From Hyphomicrobiales bacterium (GTDB lineage Bacteria > Pseudomonadota > Alphaproteobacteria > Rhizobiales > Ancalomicrobiaceae): a stretch of DNA of 64,000 nt. The notes beneath the pieces are model-generated. The model made no database searches. It saw only the letters and a program-made list of their open reading frames with translations, and was not told the DNA's origin. Numbering within the stretch: position 1 is the first letter of the stretch; each line of letters opens with the position of its first letter. The stretch is taken from contig JAJTBO010000022.1 in the NCBI GenBank assembly GCA_021286855.1, positions 1 through 64,000 on the forward strand, given 5' to 3'. Shown in pieces: positions 37,172 to 47,714 of the stretch. The translations under genes and the position numbers were made by a program.

Positions 37172-37194
37172 GAATTGAGTTGCGTACCTCGAGA
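37172..37194 (+). promoter_or_regulatory. Candidate XylR operator at the xylF promoter
   Basis: This 23-nt sequence occurs identically upstream of the LacI-family gene (45352-45374). Its core GAGTTGCGTACCTC is an imperfect palindrome around a central CG, the layout of LacI-family operators. It lies between a weak -35 (TTGAAT, 37170-37175) and -10 (GATTTT, 37193-37198) at 17-nt spacing, where a bound repressor would block RNA polymerase. The remainder of the 332-nt gap (37048-37379) has no gene. Confidence 0.65.
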
Positions 37195-37379
37195 TTTTGA
37201 GGAAACTTGCGCGTGCCGAAGAGACGCCGTGCCTCTGGCCGTTTCGACGACCTGCGATCCCGTACGACGTCGTCGCCATCCGTTCCGACCCCCCGTCGGT
37301 GCGGTCGAGGCTCGTAAAACCCGCCGACGAACGGCGGACGGCCCCTTTCCGTCGGAGAGGGCGATCAGGAGGAATGACG

Positions 37380-38390
37380 ATGAAACTCATCCAGGTGTTG
37401 ACCGGCTCGCTGACGGCTCTCGCCGTATGCCTGCCCCTGTCCGGCGCGCTGGCCAGCGAGGCCGCGCCGGTGATCGGCTTCTCCATCGACGACCTGCGCG
37501 TCGAGCGTTGGGCGCGTGACCGCGACTACTTCGTCGCCGCCGCCAAGGAACTCGGCGCGACCGTCTCCGTGCAGTCGGCCGACGCCAACGAAGAAAAGCA
37601 GATCAAGCAGGTCGAAAACCTCATCGCGCAGAAGGTCGACGCGATCGTGATCGTGCCGATGAACTCCAAGGTGTTCTCCGCCGTGGTGGACGAGGCGCAC
37701 AAGGCGGGCATCAAGGTGCTCTCCTACGACCGCCTGATCCTCAACGCCGACGTCGACGCCTACATCTCCTTCGACAACGAGCGCGTCGGCTATCTCCAGG
37801 CCGAGGCCGTGTTGAAGGCCAAGCCGGAAGGCCGCTACTACCTGCTCGGCGGCTCGCCCACCGACAACAACGCCAAGCTCCTGCGCGCCGGCCAGGAAAA
37901 GGCGCTGAAGGGGGCGATCGACGCCGGCAAGATCAAGGTGATCGGCTCGCAGTGGGTCAAGGAATGGAGCCCGACCGAAGCTCTGTCGATCATGGAGAAC
38001 GCGCTGACCGCCAACCAGAACAAGATCGACGCGGTCGTCGCCTCGAACGACGGCACCGCCGGCGGCGCGATCCAGGCGCTGGCCGCGCAGGGTCTCGCCG
38101 GCAAGACCGCGGTCTCCGGCCAGGACGCCGACCTCGCCGCGATCAAGCGGGTGATGGCCGGCACGCAGACCGTCTCGGTCTACAAGCCGCTGAAGCTGAT
38201 CGCCACCGAGGCGGCCAAGCTCACCGTCGCGATGGTCAAGAAGGAGAAGCCCGCCTTCAACGCCAAGCTCGACAACGGCAAGAAGCAGGTCGACAGCCTG
38301 CTGCTGACCCCGATCGCGCTGACCAAGGACAACGTCGACATGGTGGTGAAGGACGGCTTCTACACGAAGGAGCAGGTCGAGGCGAAGTGA
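37380..38390 (+). CDS. xylF: D-xylose ABC transporter substrate-binding protein
   Basis: A 336-residue periplasmic sugar-binding protein with a Sec signal peptide (residues 1-26, ending GALASEA). The type I fold shows [95 protein letters not shown] and [18 protein letters not shown], matching XylF closely. Of two ATGs (37374 and 37380), the second is 7 nt from AGGAGG and is preferred. It heads the xylFGH operon. A stable hairpin follows, which fits the usual excess of binding protein over membrane components. Confidence 0.95.
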   Translation: MKLIQVLTGSLTALAVCLPLSGALASEAAPVIGFSIDDLRVERWARDRDYFVAAAKELGATVSVQSADANEEKQIKQVENLIAQKVDAIVIVPMNSKVFSAVVDEAHKAGIKVLSYDRLILNADVDAYISFDNERVGYLQAEAVLKAKPEGRYYLLGGSPTDNNAKLLRAGQEKALKGAIDAGKIKVIGSQWVKEWSPTEALSIMENALTANQNKIDAVVASNDGTAGGAIQALAAQGLAGKTAVSGQDADLAAIKRVMAGTQTVSVYKPLKLIATEAAKLTVAMVKKEKPAFNAKLDNGKKQVDSLLLTPIALTKDNVDMVVKDGFYTKEQVEAK

Positions 38391-38400
38391 TCGAATCCTC

Positions 38401-38428
38401 GTCGCGCGGCGTCCAGGCGCCGCGCGAC
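38401..38428 (+). promoter_or_regulatory. Stable intercistronic hairpin between xylF and xylG
   Basis: GTCGCGCGGCG (38401-38411) pairs perfectly with CGCCGCGCGAC (38418-38428) around a 6-nt loop, 11 nt after the xylF stop. No T-run follows, so complete termination is unlikely. Such hairpins protect the upstream mRNA from 3' exonucleases or partly attenuate, giving more binding protein than ATPase. The rest of 38429-38580 shows no gene. Confidence 0.65.
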
Positions 38429-38580
38429 CGATCCGGGGATCCGATCGCCTCGCGGCGACGCGGCCGGGGGCGGACCGGGCGGTTCCGGACCGCTCGCCGT
38501 CCATCCCGCCGAACCGCCGATCGGACCCATCAGCGGCGCGACGCCGGAGCCGGCGTCGCCCGCCACGGCAGGGGGCGATC

Positions 38581-40119
38581 ATGGGCGACTATCTTCTGGA
38601 GATGCGCGGCATCACCAAGGAATTCTCGGGCGTCAAGGCGATCGACGGGATCGATCTGACCGTGCGGCCGGGCGAATGCGTCGGACTGTGCGGCGAAAAC
38701 GGCGCCGGCAAGTCGACCCTGATGAAGGTGCTCTCCGCCGTCTATCCGCCGGGCACGTGGGAAGGCACGATCCTGTGGGAGGGCAAGCCTCTCCAGGCCC
38801 GCAACATCCGCGAGACCGAAGACGCCGGCATCGTCATCATCCATCAGGAGCTGATGATGGTGCCGCATCTCTCCGTCGCCGAGAACATCTTCCTCGGGAC
38901 GGAGCCGACCACCTTCGCCGGCTTCGTCGACTACGACGCGATGAACGCGCGCGCGGCCGAGCTGATGAAGCAGCTCAAGATGCCCGACATCAACGTCGCG
39001 CTGCCGGTGATGGCCTATTCGGGCGGCAAGCAGCAGTTGATCGAGATCGCCAAGGCGCTCAACAAGAACGCCAAACTGTTGATCCTCGACGAGCCGACCT
39101 CGGCGCTCACCGCCGCCGAGACGGCGACGCTGCTCGAGCTGGTCAAGGAGTTCAAGGCGCGCGGCATGGCCTGCGTCTACATCTCGCACAAGCTCGAGGA
39201 GGTCGCCGAGATCGCCGACACGGTCACGGTGATCCGCGACGGCGCCCATGTCGCGACCGCCCCGATGGCGGAGCTGACCACCGACAAGATCATCACGCTG
39301 ATGGTCGGCCGCGAAATGAAGAACCTCTATCCGAAGTCGGACCACACGATCGGCGAGGTGATCTTCGAGGCGCGCAACGTCACCGTCTTCGACACCACCA
39401 ACACCACCCGCAAGCTGGTCGACGACGTCTCCTTCCAACTGCGTCGCGGCGAGATCCTCGGCGTCGCCGGCCTGGTCGGCGCCGGACGCACCGAACTCGC
39501 CTCGCATCTCTTCGGCTGCTGGAAGGGCGAACACCGCGGCGAGATCTTCCTGGAAGGCCGTCCGGTCCGCGTCCACAGCCCGCGCGACGCGGTGCGTCAG
39601 GGCATCTGCATGGTGCCGGAGGATCGCAAGCGGCACGGCATCGTTCCCCTGATGGGGGTCGGGCACAACATCACCATGTCGGTTCTGCCGCGCTTCACCC
39701 GCCTGTCGTTGATCGACGAGGAGGAGGAGATGGCGGTCATTCAGGCCGAGATCCTGCGGATGAAGATCAAGACGGCGCAACCGCTCCTGCCGATCGCCAG
39801 CCTCTCGGGCGGCAACCAGCAGAAGGCGGTGGTCGGCAAGATGCTGCTGCCCGAACCCAAGGTGCTGATCCTCGACGAGCCGACGCGCGGCGTCGACGTC
39901 GGCGCCAAATACGAGATCTACAAGCTGATCTTCGAACTCGCCGAACAGGGCGTGGCGGTCCTGATGATCTCCTCCGAACTGCCCGAGGTGCTCGGCATCT
40001 CGGATCGCGTCCTGGTGATGGGCGAGGGCCGATTGCGCGGCGATTTCCCCAACACCGGCCTCAGCCAAGAGCAGATACTCGCCGCCGCACTCGGCAAACA
40101 GGACAAGGTCGCGGCCTGA
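38581..40119 (+). CDS. xylG: D-xylose ABC transporter ATP-binding protein
   Basis: A 512-residue tandem ATPase of the sugar ABC type (RbsA/MglA/XylG). The first domain has Walker [13 protein letters not shown], signature [15 protein letters not shown] and Walker [13 protein letters not shown]. The second has [26 protein letters not shown] and [20 protein letters not shown]. The degenerate Walker A in the second half is normal for this family. ATG 38581 has GGGGGCGATC upstream. It lies 33 nt before the permease gene. Confidence 0.95.
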   Translation: MGDYLLEMRGITKEFSGVKAIDGIDLTVRPGECVGLCGENGAGKSTLMKVLSAVYPPGTWEGTILWEGKPLQARNIRETEDAGIVIIHQELMMVPHLSVAENIFLGTEPTTFAGFVDYDAMNARAAELMKQLKMPDINVALPVMAYSGGKQQLIEIAKALNKNAKLLILDEPTSALTAAETATLLELVKEFKARGMACVYISHKLEEVAEIADTVTVIRDGAHVATAPMAELTTDKIITLMVGREMKNLYPKSDHTIGEVIFEARNVTVFDTTNTTRKLVDDVSFQLRRGEILGVAGLVGAGRTELASHLFGCWKGEHRGEIFLEGRPVRVHSPRDAVRQGICMVPEDRKRHGIVPLMGVGHNITMSVLPRFTRLSLIDEEEEMAVIQAEILRMKIKTAQPLLPIASLSGGNQQKAVVGKMLLPEPKVLILDEPTRGVDVGAKYEIYKLIFELAEQGVAVLMISSELPEVLGISDRVLVMGEGRLRGDFPNTGLSQEQILAAALGKQDKVAA

Positions 40120-40152
40120 CGGCGTCGCGACGGCACATCAGGTAGGCGCGCC

Positions 40153-41319
40153 ATGACCCTGACCCGCAAAGACGTGAGGACCTTCCTCTCGACCAACAAG
40201 ATCGTCGCCCTTCTCCTCGTCATCGCCGTCATCTGGGCCTTCTTCGGCTACATGACCTATGACGCGGACCTCGGCGGCTCGCAGTTCCTCACCGCCCGCA
40301 ACTTCTCCAACCTGCTGCGCCAGATGGCGATCACCGGCATGCTCGCCTCCGCCATGGTGTTCGTGATCGTCGCCGGCGAGATCGACCTGTCGGTCGGCTC
40401 GCTGCTCGGCCTGCTCGGCGGCATCGCGGCGGTGCTCGACGTCAGCTATCACTGGCCGCTCGCCGGCACCGTCGCCGTGGTGATCCTGCTCGGCATCGTG
40501 ATCGGCCTGTTCGTCGGCTGGCTCACCGCCTATCAGGGCATTCCGTCGTTCATCGTCACGCTCGGCGGCATGCTGGTGTGGCGCGGCGCGGTGCTCGGCC
40601 TGACCGGCGGCATCACCGTGGCGCCGGCGTCGGAGCCGCTCAAGGTGATCGGGCAGGGCTACCTGCCGGATCTCGGCGGCGACGTGCTGGCGGCGCTCCT
40701 GTTCCTGCTGCTCGCGGTGATGGCCTTCCGGACCCGCGCCGGACGGATCAAGCATGCGCTGCCGGTCTCCTCGATCGTGGTCGAGGTCCTGCGGCTCGCC
40801 GCCATCGGCGCGGTGATCCTCGGCTTCGTCCTGACGCTCGACAGCTATCGGGGCGTGCCGGTGCCCGTCCTGATCCTGCTCGTCATCCTCGGCGTCTTCA
40901 CGATCGTCGGGCAGAAGACGGTGTTCGGCCGCCGCATCTACGCGGTCGGCTCCAACCTCGAGGCGACCCGGCTCTCCGGCGTCGACGTCAATCTGGTCAA
41001 GATGCTGGTGTTCGGCATGATGGGCCTGATGTGCGCCTTCGCCGGCCTGACCACCACCGCCCGCCTCGCCGCCGGCACGCCGTCGGCCGGCACCGGCGCG
41101 GAGCTCGACGCGATCGCCTCCTGCTTCATCGGCGGCACGTCGATGCGCGGCGGCGTCGGCACGGTGATCGGCGCGCTGGTCGGCGCCCTGATCATGGCGA
41201 GCCTCGACAACGGCATGTCGATGCTCGGCGTCGAAACCTTCTGGCAGCAGATCGTCAAGGGCGTGATCCTGGTCGCCGCCGTGTGGATGGACATCGTCTC
41301 GTCCGGCAACACCCGCTGA
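40153..41319 (+). CDS. xylH: D-xylose ABC transporter permease
   Basis: A 388-residue inner-membrane permease with about ten helices. Characteristic pieces are MVFVIVAGEIDLSVGSLLGLLGGIAAVL, GWLTAYQGIPSFIVTLGGMLVWRGAVLGLTGG, VFGRRIYAVGSNLEATRLSGVDV and ELDAIASCFIGGTSMRGGVGTVIGALVGALIMASLDNGMSMLG, all typical of XylH/RbsC-like proteins. The length (longer than RbsC) fits XylH. It is the last gene of the transport operon and is followed by a strong intrinsic terminator. Confidence 0.95.
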   Translation: MTLTRKDVRTFLSTNKIVALLLVIAVIWAFFGYMTYDADLGGSQFLTARNFSNLLRQMAITGMLASAMVFVIVAGEIDLSVGSLLGLLGGIAAVLDVSYHWPLAGTVAVVILLGIVIGLFVGWLTAYQGIPSFIVTLGGMLVWRGAVLGLTGGITVAPASEPLKVIGQGYLPDLGGDVLAALLFLLLAVMAFRTRAGRIKHALPVSSIVVEVLRLAAIGAVILGFVLTLDSYRGVPVPVLILLVILGVFTIVGQKTVFGRRIYAVGSNLEATRLSGVDVNLVKMLVFGMMGLMCAFAGLTTTARLAAGTPSAGTGAELDAIASCFIGGTSMRGGVGTVIGALVGALIMASLDNGMSMLGVETFWQQIVKGVILVAAVWMDIVSSGNTR

Positions 41320-41349
41320 GCGACGCCCGTTGCGTTTCGAACGATTTCA

Positions 41350-41378
41350 CCCCGGCCGAGCGATCGGCCGGGGTTTTT
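41350..41378 (+). terminator. Intrinsic terminator of the xylFGH operon
   Basis: CCCCGGCCGA and TCGGCCGGGG form a perfect 10-bp stem with a GCGA tetraloop (41350-41373), followed by TTTTT (41374-41378). It lies 30 nt after the xylH stop and is the clearest intrinsic terminator in the window. Confidence 0.93.
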
Positions 41379-41421
41379 GCGTCCCGACGCCGCGAATGCG
41401 GAGGCGGTCCGAAGAACGCGA

Positions 41422-41447
41422 AACGGCCGCCCCGAGGGACGGCCGTT
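41422..41447 (-). terminator. Hairpin downstream of the xylA unit
   Basis: AACGGCCG (41422-41429) and CGGCCGTT (41440-41447) form an 8-bp stem, 23 nt beyond the xylA stop on the minus strand, with a few T residues after it in that direction. It is the likely end of the xylBA transcript, though the T-tract is weak. Confidence 0.6.
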
Positions 41448-41470
41448 CGGTTTCGACGGGGCGACGCGGC

Positions 41471-42792
<1,322 letters not shown>

Positions 42793-42796
<4 letters not shown>

Positions 42797-44247
42797 GAGC
42801 GGATCTCCTTGGCGAAGGGGGCGAGACGACGCCATGCCCGGCGTCGTTCGCGATGGAAGGCGGCGCGGGATGCGTCCGGGAGGAAGGTGTCGAGGCGACG
42901 CGGCCGGGCGCAGACCTCCGAAGGGGTCTCGCCGGTGGCGGCGAGACGGCCGAGGCGGGCCGCGCCGAAGGCGGCGCCGACCGAGCCCTCCTCGACGCGG
43001 TGGACCGGGATCTCCAACTGATCGGCGAGGATCTGCGCCCACAGCGCCGAGCGCGACCCGCCACCGACCAGATCGATCTCGGCGATCGACGTGCCGGCCG
43101 CGGCCAGCGCCTCGCGGTTGTCGAGGACGGCGTGGCCGACGCCCTCCAGCACGGCGCGAGTCATCGCAGCCCGATCGTCACCGGCGGCAAGGCCGGCGAA
43201 GACGGCGCGCAGGGCCGGATCGTTGGCCGGCGTGCGTTCGCCGGTGAGGTAGGGCAGGAACAGGACCGAGCCCGGGGTCGGATCGTCGCCGAGTTCGACG
43301 AGGAGATCGGCCGGCTCGCGGCCGGCGACGCCCGCCCACCAGGAGAGGCAGGAGGCGGCCGACAGCATGACGCCCATCTGATGCCAGACGCCGGGCAGCG
43401 CATGGCAGAAGGCATGGACGGCGGAGGCCGGATTGGGGGCGAAGCGATCGGTCGTCACCCACAGCACGCCGGAGGTGCCGAGCGACAGGAAGGCGTCGCC
43501 GGGCGCGATCGCGCCGAGGCCGACGGCGGTGGCGGCGTTGTCGCCCGCGCCGCCGGCGAAGACCGGCGGGCGCGCCATGCCCCAGCGGGCGGCGAGATCG
43601 GGCGACAACCGGCCGGCCGGCGCGGAGCCCTCGACGAGACGCGGCATCTGCGCGCGGGTCAAACCGCAGGCGGCGAGCGCCGCGTCGGACCAGTCGCGCT
43701 TCGCCGGGTCGAGCCAGAGCGTGCCGGATGCGTCCGACATGTCCTCGAACGCCTCGCCGGTCAGGCGGAGGCGAACGAAGGCCTTGGGCAGGAGGACATG
43801 GGCGACGGCGCCGAAGATCTCCGGCTCGTGCTTCGCCACCCAGAGCAGTTTCGGCGCGGTGAAGCCGGGCATGGCGAGATTGCCGGCGACGGCGGGAAGC
43901 GCCGGGAATCGCTCTTCGAGCGCGCGGCATTCGGCGGCGGAGCGGCCGTCGTTCCACAGGATCGCCGGCCGCAACACCCGGTCGCGATCGTCGAGCAGCA
44001 CCGCGCCGTGCATCTGGCCGGAGAGGCCGACGCCGACGACCCGCGCCAGTTCGAAGGGATGGTCGGCGGCGAGTTCGTCGACCGCGGCGAGCGTCGCCAC
44101 GACCCAGCTCTCCGGGTCCTGCTCCGACCAGTCGGGATGGGGACGGGCGACCACGAGCGGACGTTCGGCGACGGCGACGACGTGGTCGCGCTCGTCGACC
44201 AGAACCGCCTTGACGCTCGACGTGCCGATGTCGAGACCGAGATACAT
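42793..44247 (-). CDS. xylB: Xylulokinase
   Basis: A 484-residue FGGY-family kinase that phosphorylates D-xylulose to xylulose-5-phosphate for the pentose phosphate pathway. The N-terminal phosphate loop is [18 protein letters not shown], with [30 protein letters not shown] and, in the C-terminal domain, [12 protein letters not shown] and [22 protein letters not shown]. Length and motifs match XylB. It is translationally coupled to xylA and lies 40 nt after the LacI-type regulator gene, so the three minus-strand genes are probably one transcript. Confidence 0.96.
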
Positions 44248-44287
44248 CGCGGGCCTCCTCTCTCGCCGGACCGACGGGACGCCGCCC

Positions 44288-45331
44288 TCAGGGCAGGTTT
44301 TCGCGAATGACGATGTCGATGCCGATCGCCTCCTGCGCCGCCGAGATCGGTTCGCGACGGGCGAACGCCTGCAGGACGCGCAGCGCCGAACGCGCCATGC
44401 GCCCCGGATTCTGCGAGATCACCGCGTCCATCACGCCGGTGAGCAGAAAACGGCGGGTGTGCGAGGTCAGATCGTGGCCGACGAAGACGACGTGCTCGGG
44501 CCGCTTCGCCTCGACCAGAGCGGTGGCGACGCCGGAGGTTCCGGCGCCGATGTTGTAGATCCCGACGAGATCGGGCGTCTCGGCGAGGAGCCTGGCGGTC
44601 AGCGCCTGATTCTTGGCGTCGTCGTCGCGGCCCTCGACCGGCAGCATCAGCTCGAGATCGGGGAAATCGGAGCTCATCACCCGCGAAATGCCGATGAAGC
44701 GGTCGGTGTGGTCGGAGAGCGCCAGCGAGCCGGCGATCACCGCCACCTTGCCCCTGCGCGATCCGAGAAACCGGCCGATCAGCGAGCCGGCGGTGCGGCC
44801 GGCGGCGATGTTGTCGATGCCGACGTAGCGGGCTCGATGCGCCGACGGCACGTCGGAGACGAGGGTGACGACGTGGACGCCGGAACCCATCAGATCGTCG
44901 ATCGCCGCGCGCACCAGCGGATGGTCGAGCGCCACCACCGCGACGCCGTCGCAGCGCGGCCCGACCTCTTCGAGCGTCGCGGTCAGCGCGCCGGGATCGA
45001 AGACGTCGGTCTCGACGATGTCGACCAGGGTGCGCCGCGCCGTCAGCCAGGTCCGCTCGCGCAGCACCGTCTCCTGGATCTCGCTCATGAAGGCGTTGAG
45101 GCTCTTCGGCATGACGAAGGCGAAGCGATAGGAGCGGCCGCGCGCCAGTTCGGCGGCGGCGGCGTGCGGCCGGAACCCGAGGCGCTCGACCGTCTCCTCG
45201 ACCCGCTCGACCGTCGCCCGGCGCACGCCCGGACGGCCGTGCAGGACCCGGTCGACGGTGGCGACCGACACGCCGGCCTCGCGGGCGACGTCCTTGATCG
45301 TGGCGACGGGGCGGTCTTCGGTGAGGGACAT
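44288..45331 (-). CDS. LacI-family transcriptional regulator, probable xylose repressor
   Basis: A 347-residue LacI-type regulator. The N-terminal HTH reads VATIKDVAREAGVSVATVDRVLHGRPGVRRATVERVEE, with the hinge helix after it. The effector domain is a periplasmic-binding-protein fold (YRFAFVMPKSLNAFMSEIQE, VVALDHPLVRAAIDDLM, RYVGIDNIAAGRTAGSLIGRFLG, LVGIYNIGAGTSGVATALVEA, VFVGHDLTSHTRRFLLTGVMDAVISQNPGRMA). The effector is likely xylose, judged from the flanking xylAB genes. The start at 45331 is an ATG inside a longer frame opening with TTG; no good Shine-Dalgarno precedes it. A 23-nt sequence identical to one at the xylF promoter lies 21 nt upstream. Confidence 0.9.
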   Translation of the reverse strand: MSLTEDRPVATIKDVAREAGVSVATVDRVLHGRPGVRRATVERVEETVERLGFRPHAAAAELARGRSYRFAFVMPKSLNAFMSEIQETVLRERTWLTARRTLVDIVETDVFDPGALTATLEEVGPRCDGVAVVALDHPLVRAAIDDLMGSGVHVVTLVSDVPSAHRARYVGIDNIAAGRTAGSLIGRFLGSRRGKVAVIAGSLALSDHTDRFIGISRVMSSDFPDLELMLPVEGRDDDAKNQALTARLLAETPDLVGIYNIGAGTSGVATALVEAKRPEHVVFVGHDLTSHTRRFLLTGVMDAVISQNPGRMARSALRVLQAFARREPISAAQEAIGIDIVIRENLP

Positions 45332-45351
45332 GCGTGATGGTTCGCGCAATT

Positions 45352-45374
45352 TCTCGAGGTACGCAACTCAATTC
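45352..45374 (-). promoter_or_regulatory. Candidate autoregulatory operator of the LacI-type gene
   Basis: This is the second exact copy of the 23-nt sequence at 37172-37194, in the same orientation relative to the gene. The core GAGTTGCGTACCTC carries a central CG. A -10-like GAAATT overlaps its downstream end (45348-45353). Only 21 nt separate it from the start codon, which implies a very short leader and repression of its own gene. Confidence 0.65.
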
Positions 45375-45432
45375 GTCGCTGCGATGCACGCACTGCGCCG
45401 CGAGAAGACGTCGGGCGACGGGCGCGGGCGGA

Positions 45433-46434
45433 TCAGCCGAGGGCGGTGAAGGCGAAGACGGTCGTCTGCCGCCGCCTCTCGCCCGGCCTGAGCACGACGG
45501 ACGGGAAGTGCCGATGGTTGGGAGCGTCGACGAAGCCGTGCGTCTCCAGGCAGAAGCCGGCGTGGCCGCCGTGCGGCAGACCCGAACTCGCCCGCGCGCT
45601 CTCGCCGAGGAAACCGGCGGTGTAGAGCTGGACGACCGGCTCGCCGGTCGCCACGTCGAGGCGCAGCCGGCCGTCCGGCGACAGCGCCTCGGCCGCCGGA
45701 ACCCGCTCGCCCGGCGCGCCGGCGAGGACGAAGGCGATGTCGTAGTCGCGTTCGATCGGGCGCATCGTCCTGAAATCGAACGGGGTTCCGGCGACCGGAA
45801 GGATCGCGCCGGTCGGCACCAGGGCCTCGTCGACGGGCGTGTAGAGGTCGGCGTGGAGGCGCAGGCGGTGGGCGAGGCTCGAACCGCCGCCGAGATTGAA
45901 ATAGGCGTGATTGGTCAGATTGACCGGGGTCGGCGCGTCGCAGGTGGCCGAATAGTCGACGGTGAGCGTCGCCTCGCCCTCCAGCGCATAGCGACACCGC
46001 GCCTCGACGCGGCCGGGCCAACCCTCCTCGCCGTCGGGCGAGGTCAGGGCGAGGTCGACCATGGTCTCGCTCGCCTCTTCGATGCGCCAGAGCCGGCGGC
46101 CGAAGCCGATCGGGCCGCCGTGCAGGGTGTTGCGACCGCCCTCGTTCGGCAGAAGCGCGACGTCGCGGCCGTCGAGACGGAAGCGCGCGCCGCCGATGCG
46201 GTTGGCGCAGCGGCCGATGCTCGCGCCGATGCAGCCGGGATTGTCGCGGTAGGAGGCGAGATCGTCGAAGCCGAGGACGACCGGACGCGGAGCGCCGTCG
46301 CGCATCGGCACGCGCAGATCGCGCAAGACGGCGCCGAAGGTCAGGATCGAGGCGGTCGCGCCGGACGGCGCTCTCAGCGTGATCTCCCGGACGGGCTCGC
46401 CGTCGAGCCGGCCGAAGTCTTCGATCCGCACCAT
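45433..46434 (-). CDS. galM: Aldose 1-epimerase (mutarotase)
   Basis: A 333-residue enzyme that interconverts alpha and beta anomers of aldoses such as xylose or galactose. Family motifs: GCIGASIGRCANRIGGARFRLDGRDVALLPNEGGRNTLHGGPIGFGRRLWR with the catalytic-site His, TPVNLTNHAYFNLGG (second His), DFRTMRPIERDYDIAFVLAG and a Glu near the C-terminus in GFCLETHGFVDAPNH. It precedes the LacI-type gene on the same strand (101 nt), and its place in the xylose locus suggests it prepares the anomer for the isomerase. A GAGGTG-CG half-site like that of the xyl operator lies upstream (46480-46492). Confidence 0.93.
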   Translation of the reverse strand: MVRIEDFGRLDGEPVREITLRAPSGATASILTFGAVLRDLRVPMRDGAPRPVVLGFDDLASYRDNPGCIGASIGRCANRIGGARFRLDGRDVALLPNEGGRNTLHGGPIGFGRRLWRIEEASETMVDLALTSPDGEEGWPGRVEARCRYALEGEATLTVDYSATCDAPTPVNLTNHAYFNLGGGSSLAHRLRLHADLYTPVDEALVPTGAILPVAGTPFDFRTMRPIERDYDIAFVLAGAPGERVPAAEALSPDGRLRLDVATGEPVVQLYTAGFLGESARASSGLPHGGHAGFCLETHGFVDAPNHRHFPSVVLRPGERRRQTTVFAFTALG

Positions 46435-46678
46435 GTCCCACCTCCTCCCGATCGTCGCCCCACGTCGCGATCGCGATGTGTGCGCACCTCATTCTAAGGC
46501 GCGCCGCCCGATGTGCACGAGGGAAAAATCGGTCGATTTCTCGTTTCCGGGCCGATGCCGGCGCGGGGTCGCCTTGCGATGCGTCGAGAAGGGGCTATCT
46601 GAGAGAGATCCGACGAGCACGACCGCGCGGCGACGACGCGAGGTGCGTTACCGCGACCCATCGACGAGGAGACCCGAG

Positions 46679-47665
46679 ATGAAACATCGCAGCTTCGGAC
46701 GCACCGGCGTCGAGGTCTCGGAAATCGGTTTCGGCGCCTGGCAGATCGGCGGGTCGTGGGGCTCGGTCGAGGAGGCCGACGGCCGCGCCGCGCTCCATGC
46801 CGCGCTCGACGCCGGCATGACCTTCGTCGACACCGCCGACGTCTACGGCGATGGCCGCTCGGAACGGATCATCGCCGAGGTTCTGCGCGAGCGCGGCGGA
46901 CCGCGTCCCTTCGTCGCCACCAAGGCGGGGCGTCGGCTCGCGCCGCACGTCGACGCCGGCTACACGGCCGAAAATCTCGAGGCCTTCGTCGACCGCTCCT
47001 TGAAGAACCTCGCGGTCGAACGGCTCGACCTCGTCCAGCTGCACTGCCCGCCGACCGAGACGCTCTATCGACCGGAGGTCGCGGAGGCGATGGAGGCGAT
47101 GAAGCGGGCCGGCAAGATCCGCGACTGGGGCGTCAGCGTCGAAAAGGTCGAGGAGGCGCTGAAGGCGATCGAATATCCCGGCGTCGTCTCGATCCAGATC
47201 ATCTTCAACATGTTCCGCCAGCGCCCGGCCGACCTGTTCTTCCGCGAGGCGAAGGCGCGCGGCGTCGCGGTGATCGCCCGCGTGCCGCTGGCGAGCGGCC
47301 TGCTCTCCGGCAAGCTCACCGCGTCGACCGCCTTCGCCGAGGACGACCACCGCCGCTTCAACCGACACGGCGAGGCCTTCGACGTCGGCGAGACCTTCGC
47401 CGGCGTGCCCTTCGAAGTCGGGCTCGAGGCGGTCGAGGCGATCCGGCGGCTCACGCCCGTCGGCGCGACGATGGCCGGTTTCGCGTTGCGCTGGATCCTG
47501 ATGGCCGAGGCGGTCTCGGTGGTCATCCCGGGGGCGCGCAACGCCGAACAGGCGCGCGCCAACGCGGCCGCGTCCGACCTTCCGGCGCTTTCGCCCGAGA
47601 CGATGGCGGCGGTGCGCGAGGTCTATGCGACGAAGATCGCGCCGCACGTCCACCAGCGTTGGTGA
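46679..47665 (+). CDS. Aldo/keto reductase
   Basis: A 328-residue TIM-barrel NADPH-dependent reductase. The active-site tetrad is visible: Asp in FVDTADVYGDGRSE, Tyr in the same segment, Lys in PFVATKAGRR and His in LVQLHCPPTE. The cofactor region near the C-terminus is SVVIPGARNAEQARANAAA. The start at 46679 follows GAGGAG. Substrate unknown; it may act on sugars given the neighbouring xylose genes, but transcription is separate and divergent from galM. Confidence 0.92.
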   Translation: MKHRSFGRTGVEVSEIGFGAWQIGGSWGSVEEADGRAALHAALDAGMTFVDTADVYGDGRSERIIAEVLRERGGPRPFVATKAGRRLAPHVDAGYTAENLEAFVDRSLKNLAVERLDLVQLHCPPTETLYRPEVAEAMEAMKRAGKIRDWGVSVEKVEEALKAIEYPGVVSIQIIFNMFRQRPADLFFREAKARGVAVIARVPLASGLLSGKLTASTAFAEDDHRRFNRHGEAFDVGETFAGVPFEVGLEAVEAIRRLTPVGATMAGFALRWILMAEAVSVVIPGARNAEQARANAAASDLPALSPETMAAVREVYATKIAPHVHQRW

Positions 47666-47685
47666 AGCCGACGATCCGGCGTCCT

Positions 47686-47706
47686 CCGCGCCTCTCGGAG
47701 GCGCGG
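47686..47706. terminator. Hairpin between convergent genes
   Basis: CCGCGCCTC (47686-47694) and GAGGCGCGG (47698-47706) pair perfectly around TCG. It lies 20 nt after the aldo/keto reductase stop and 8 nt beyond the stop of the convergent membrane-protein gene, so it may serve both. No T-tract. Confidence 0.5.
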
Positions 47707-47714
47707 GAGCGCCG

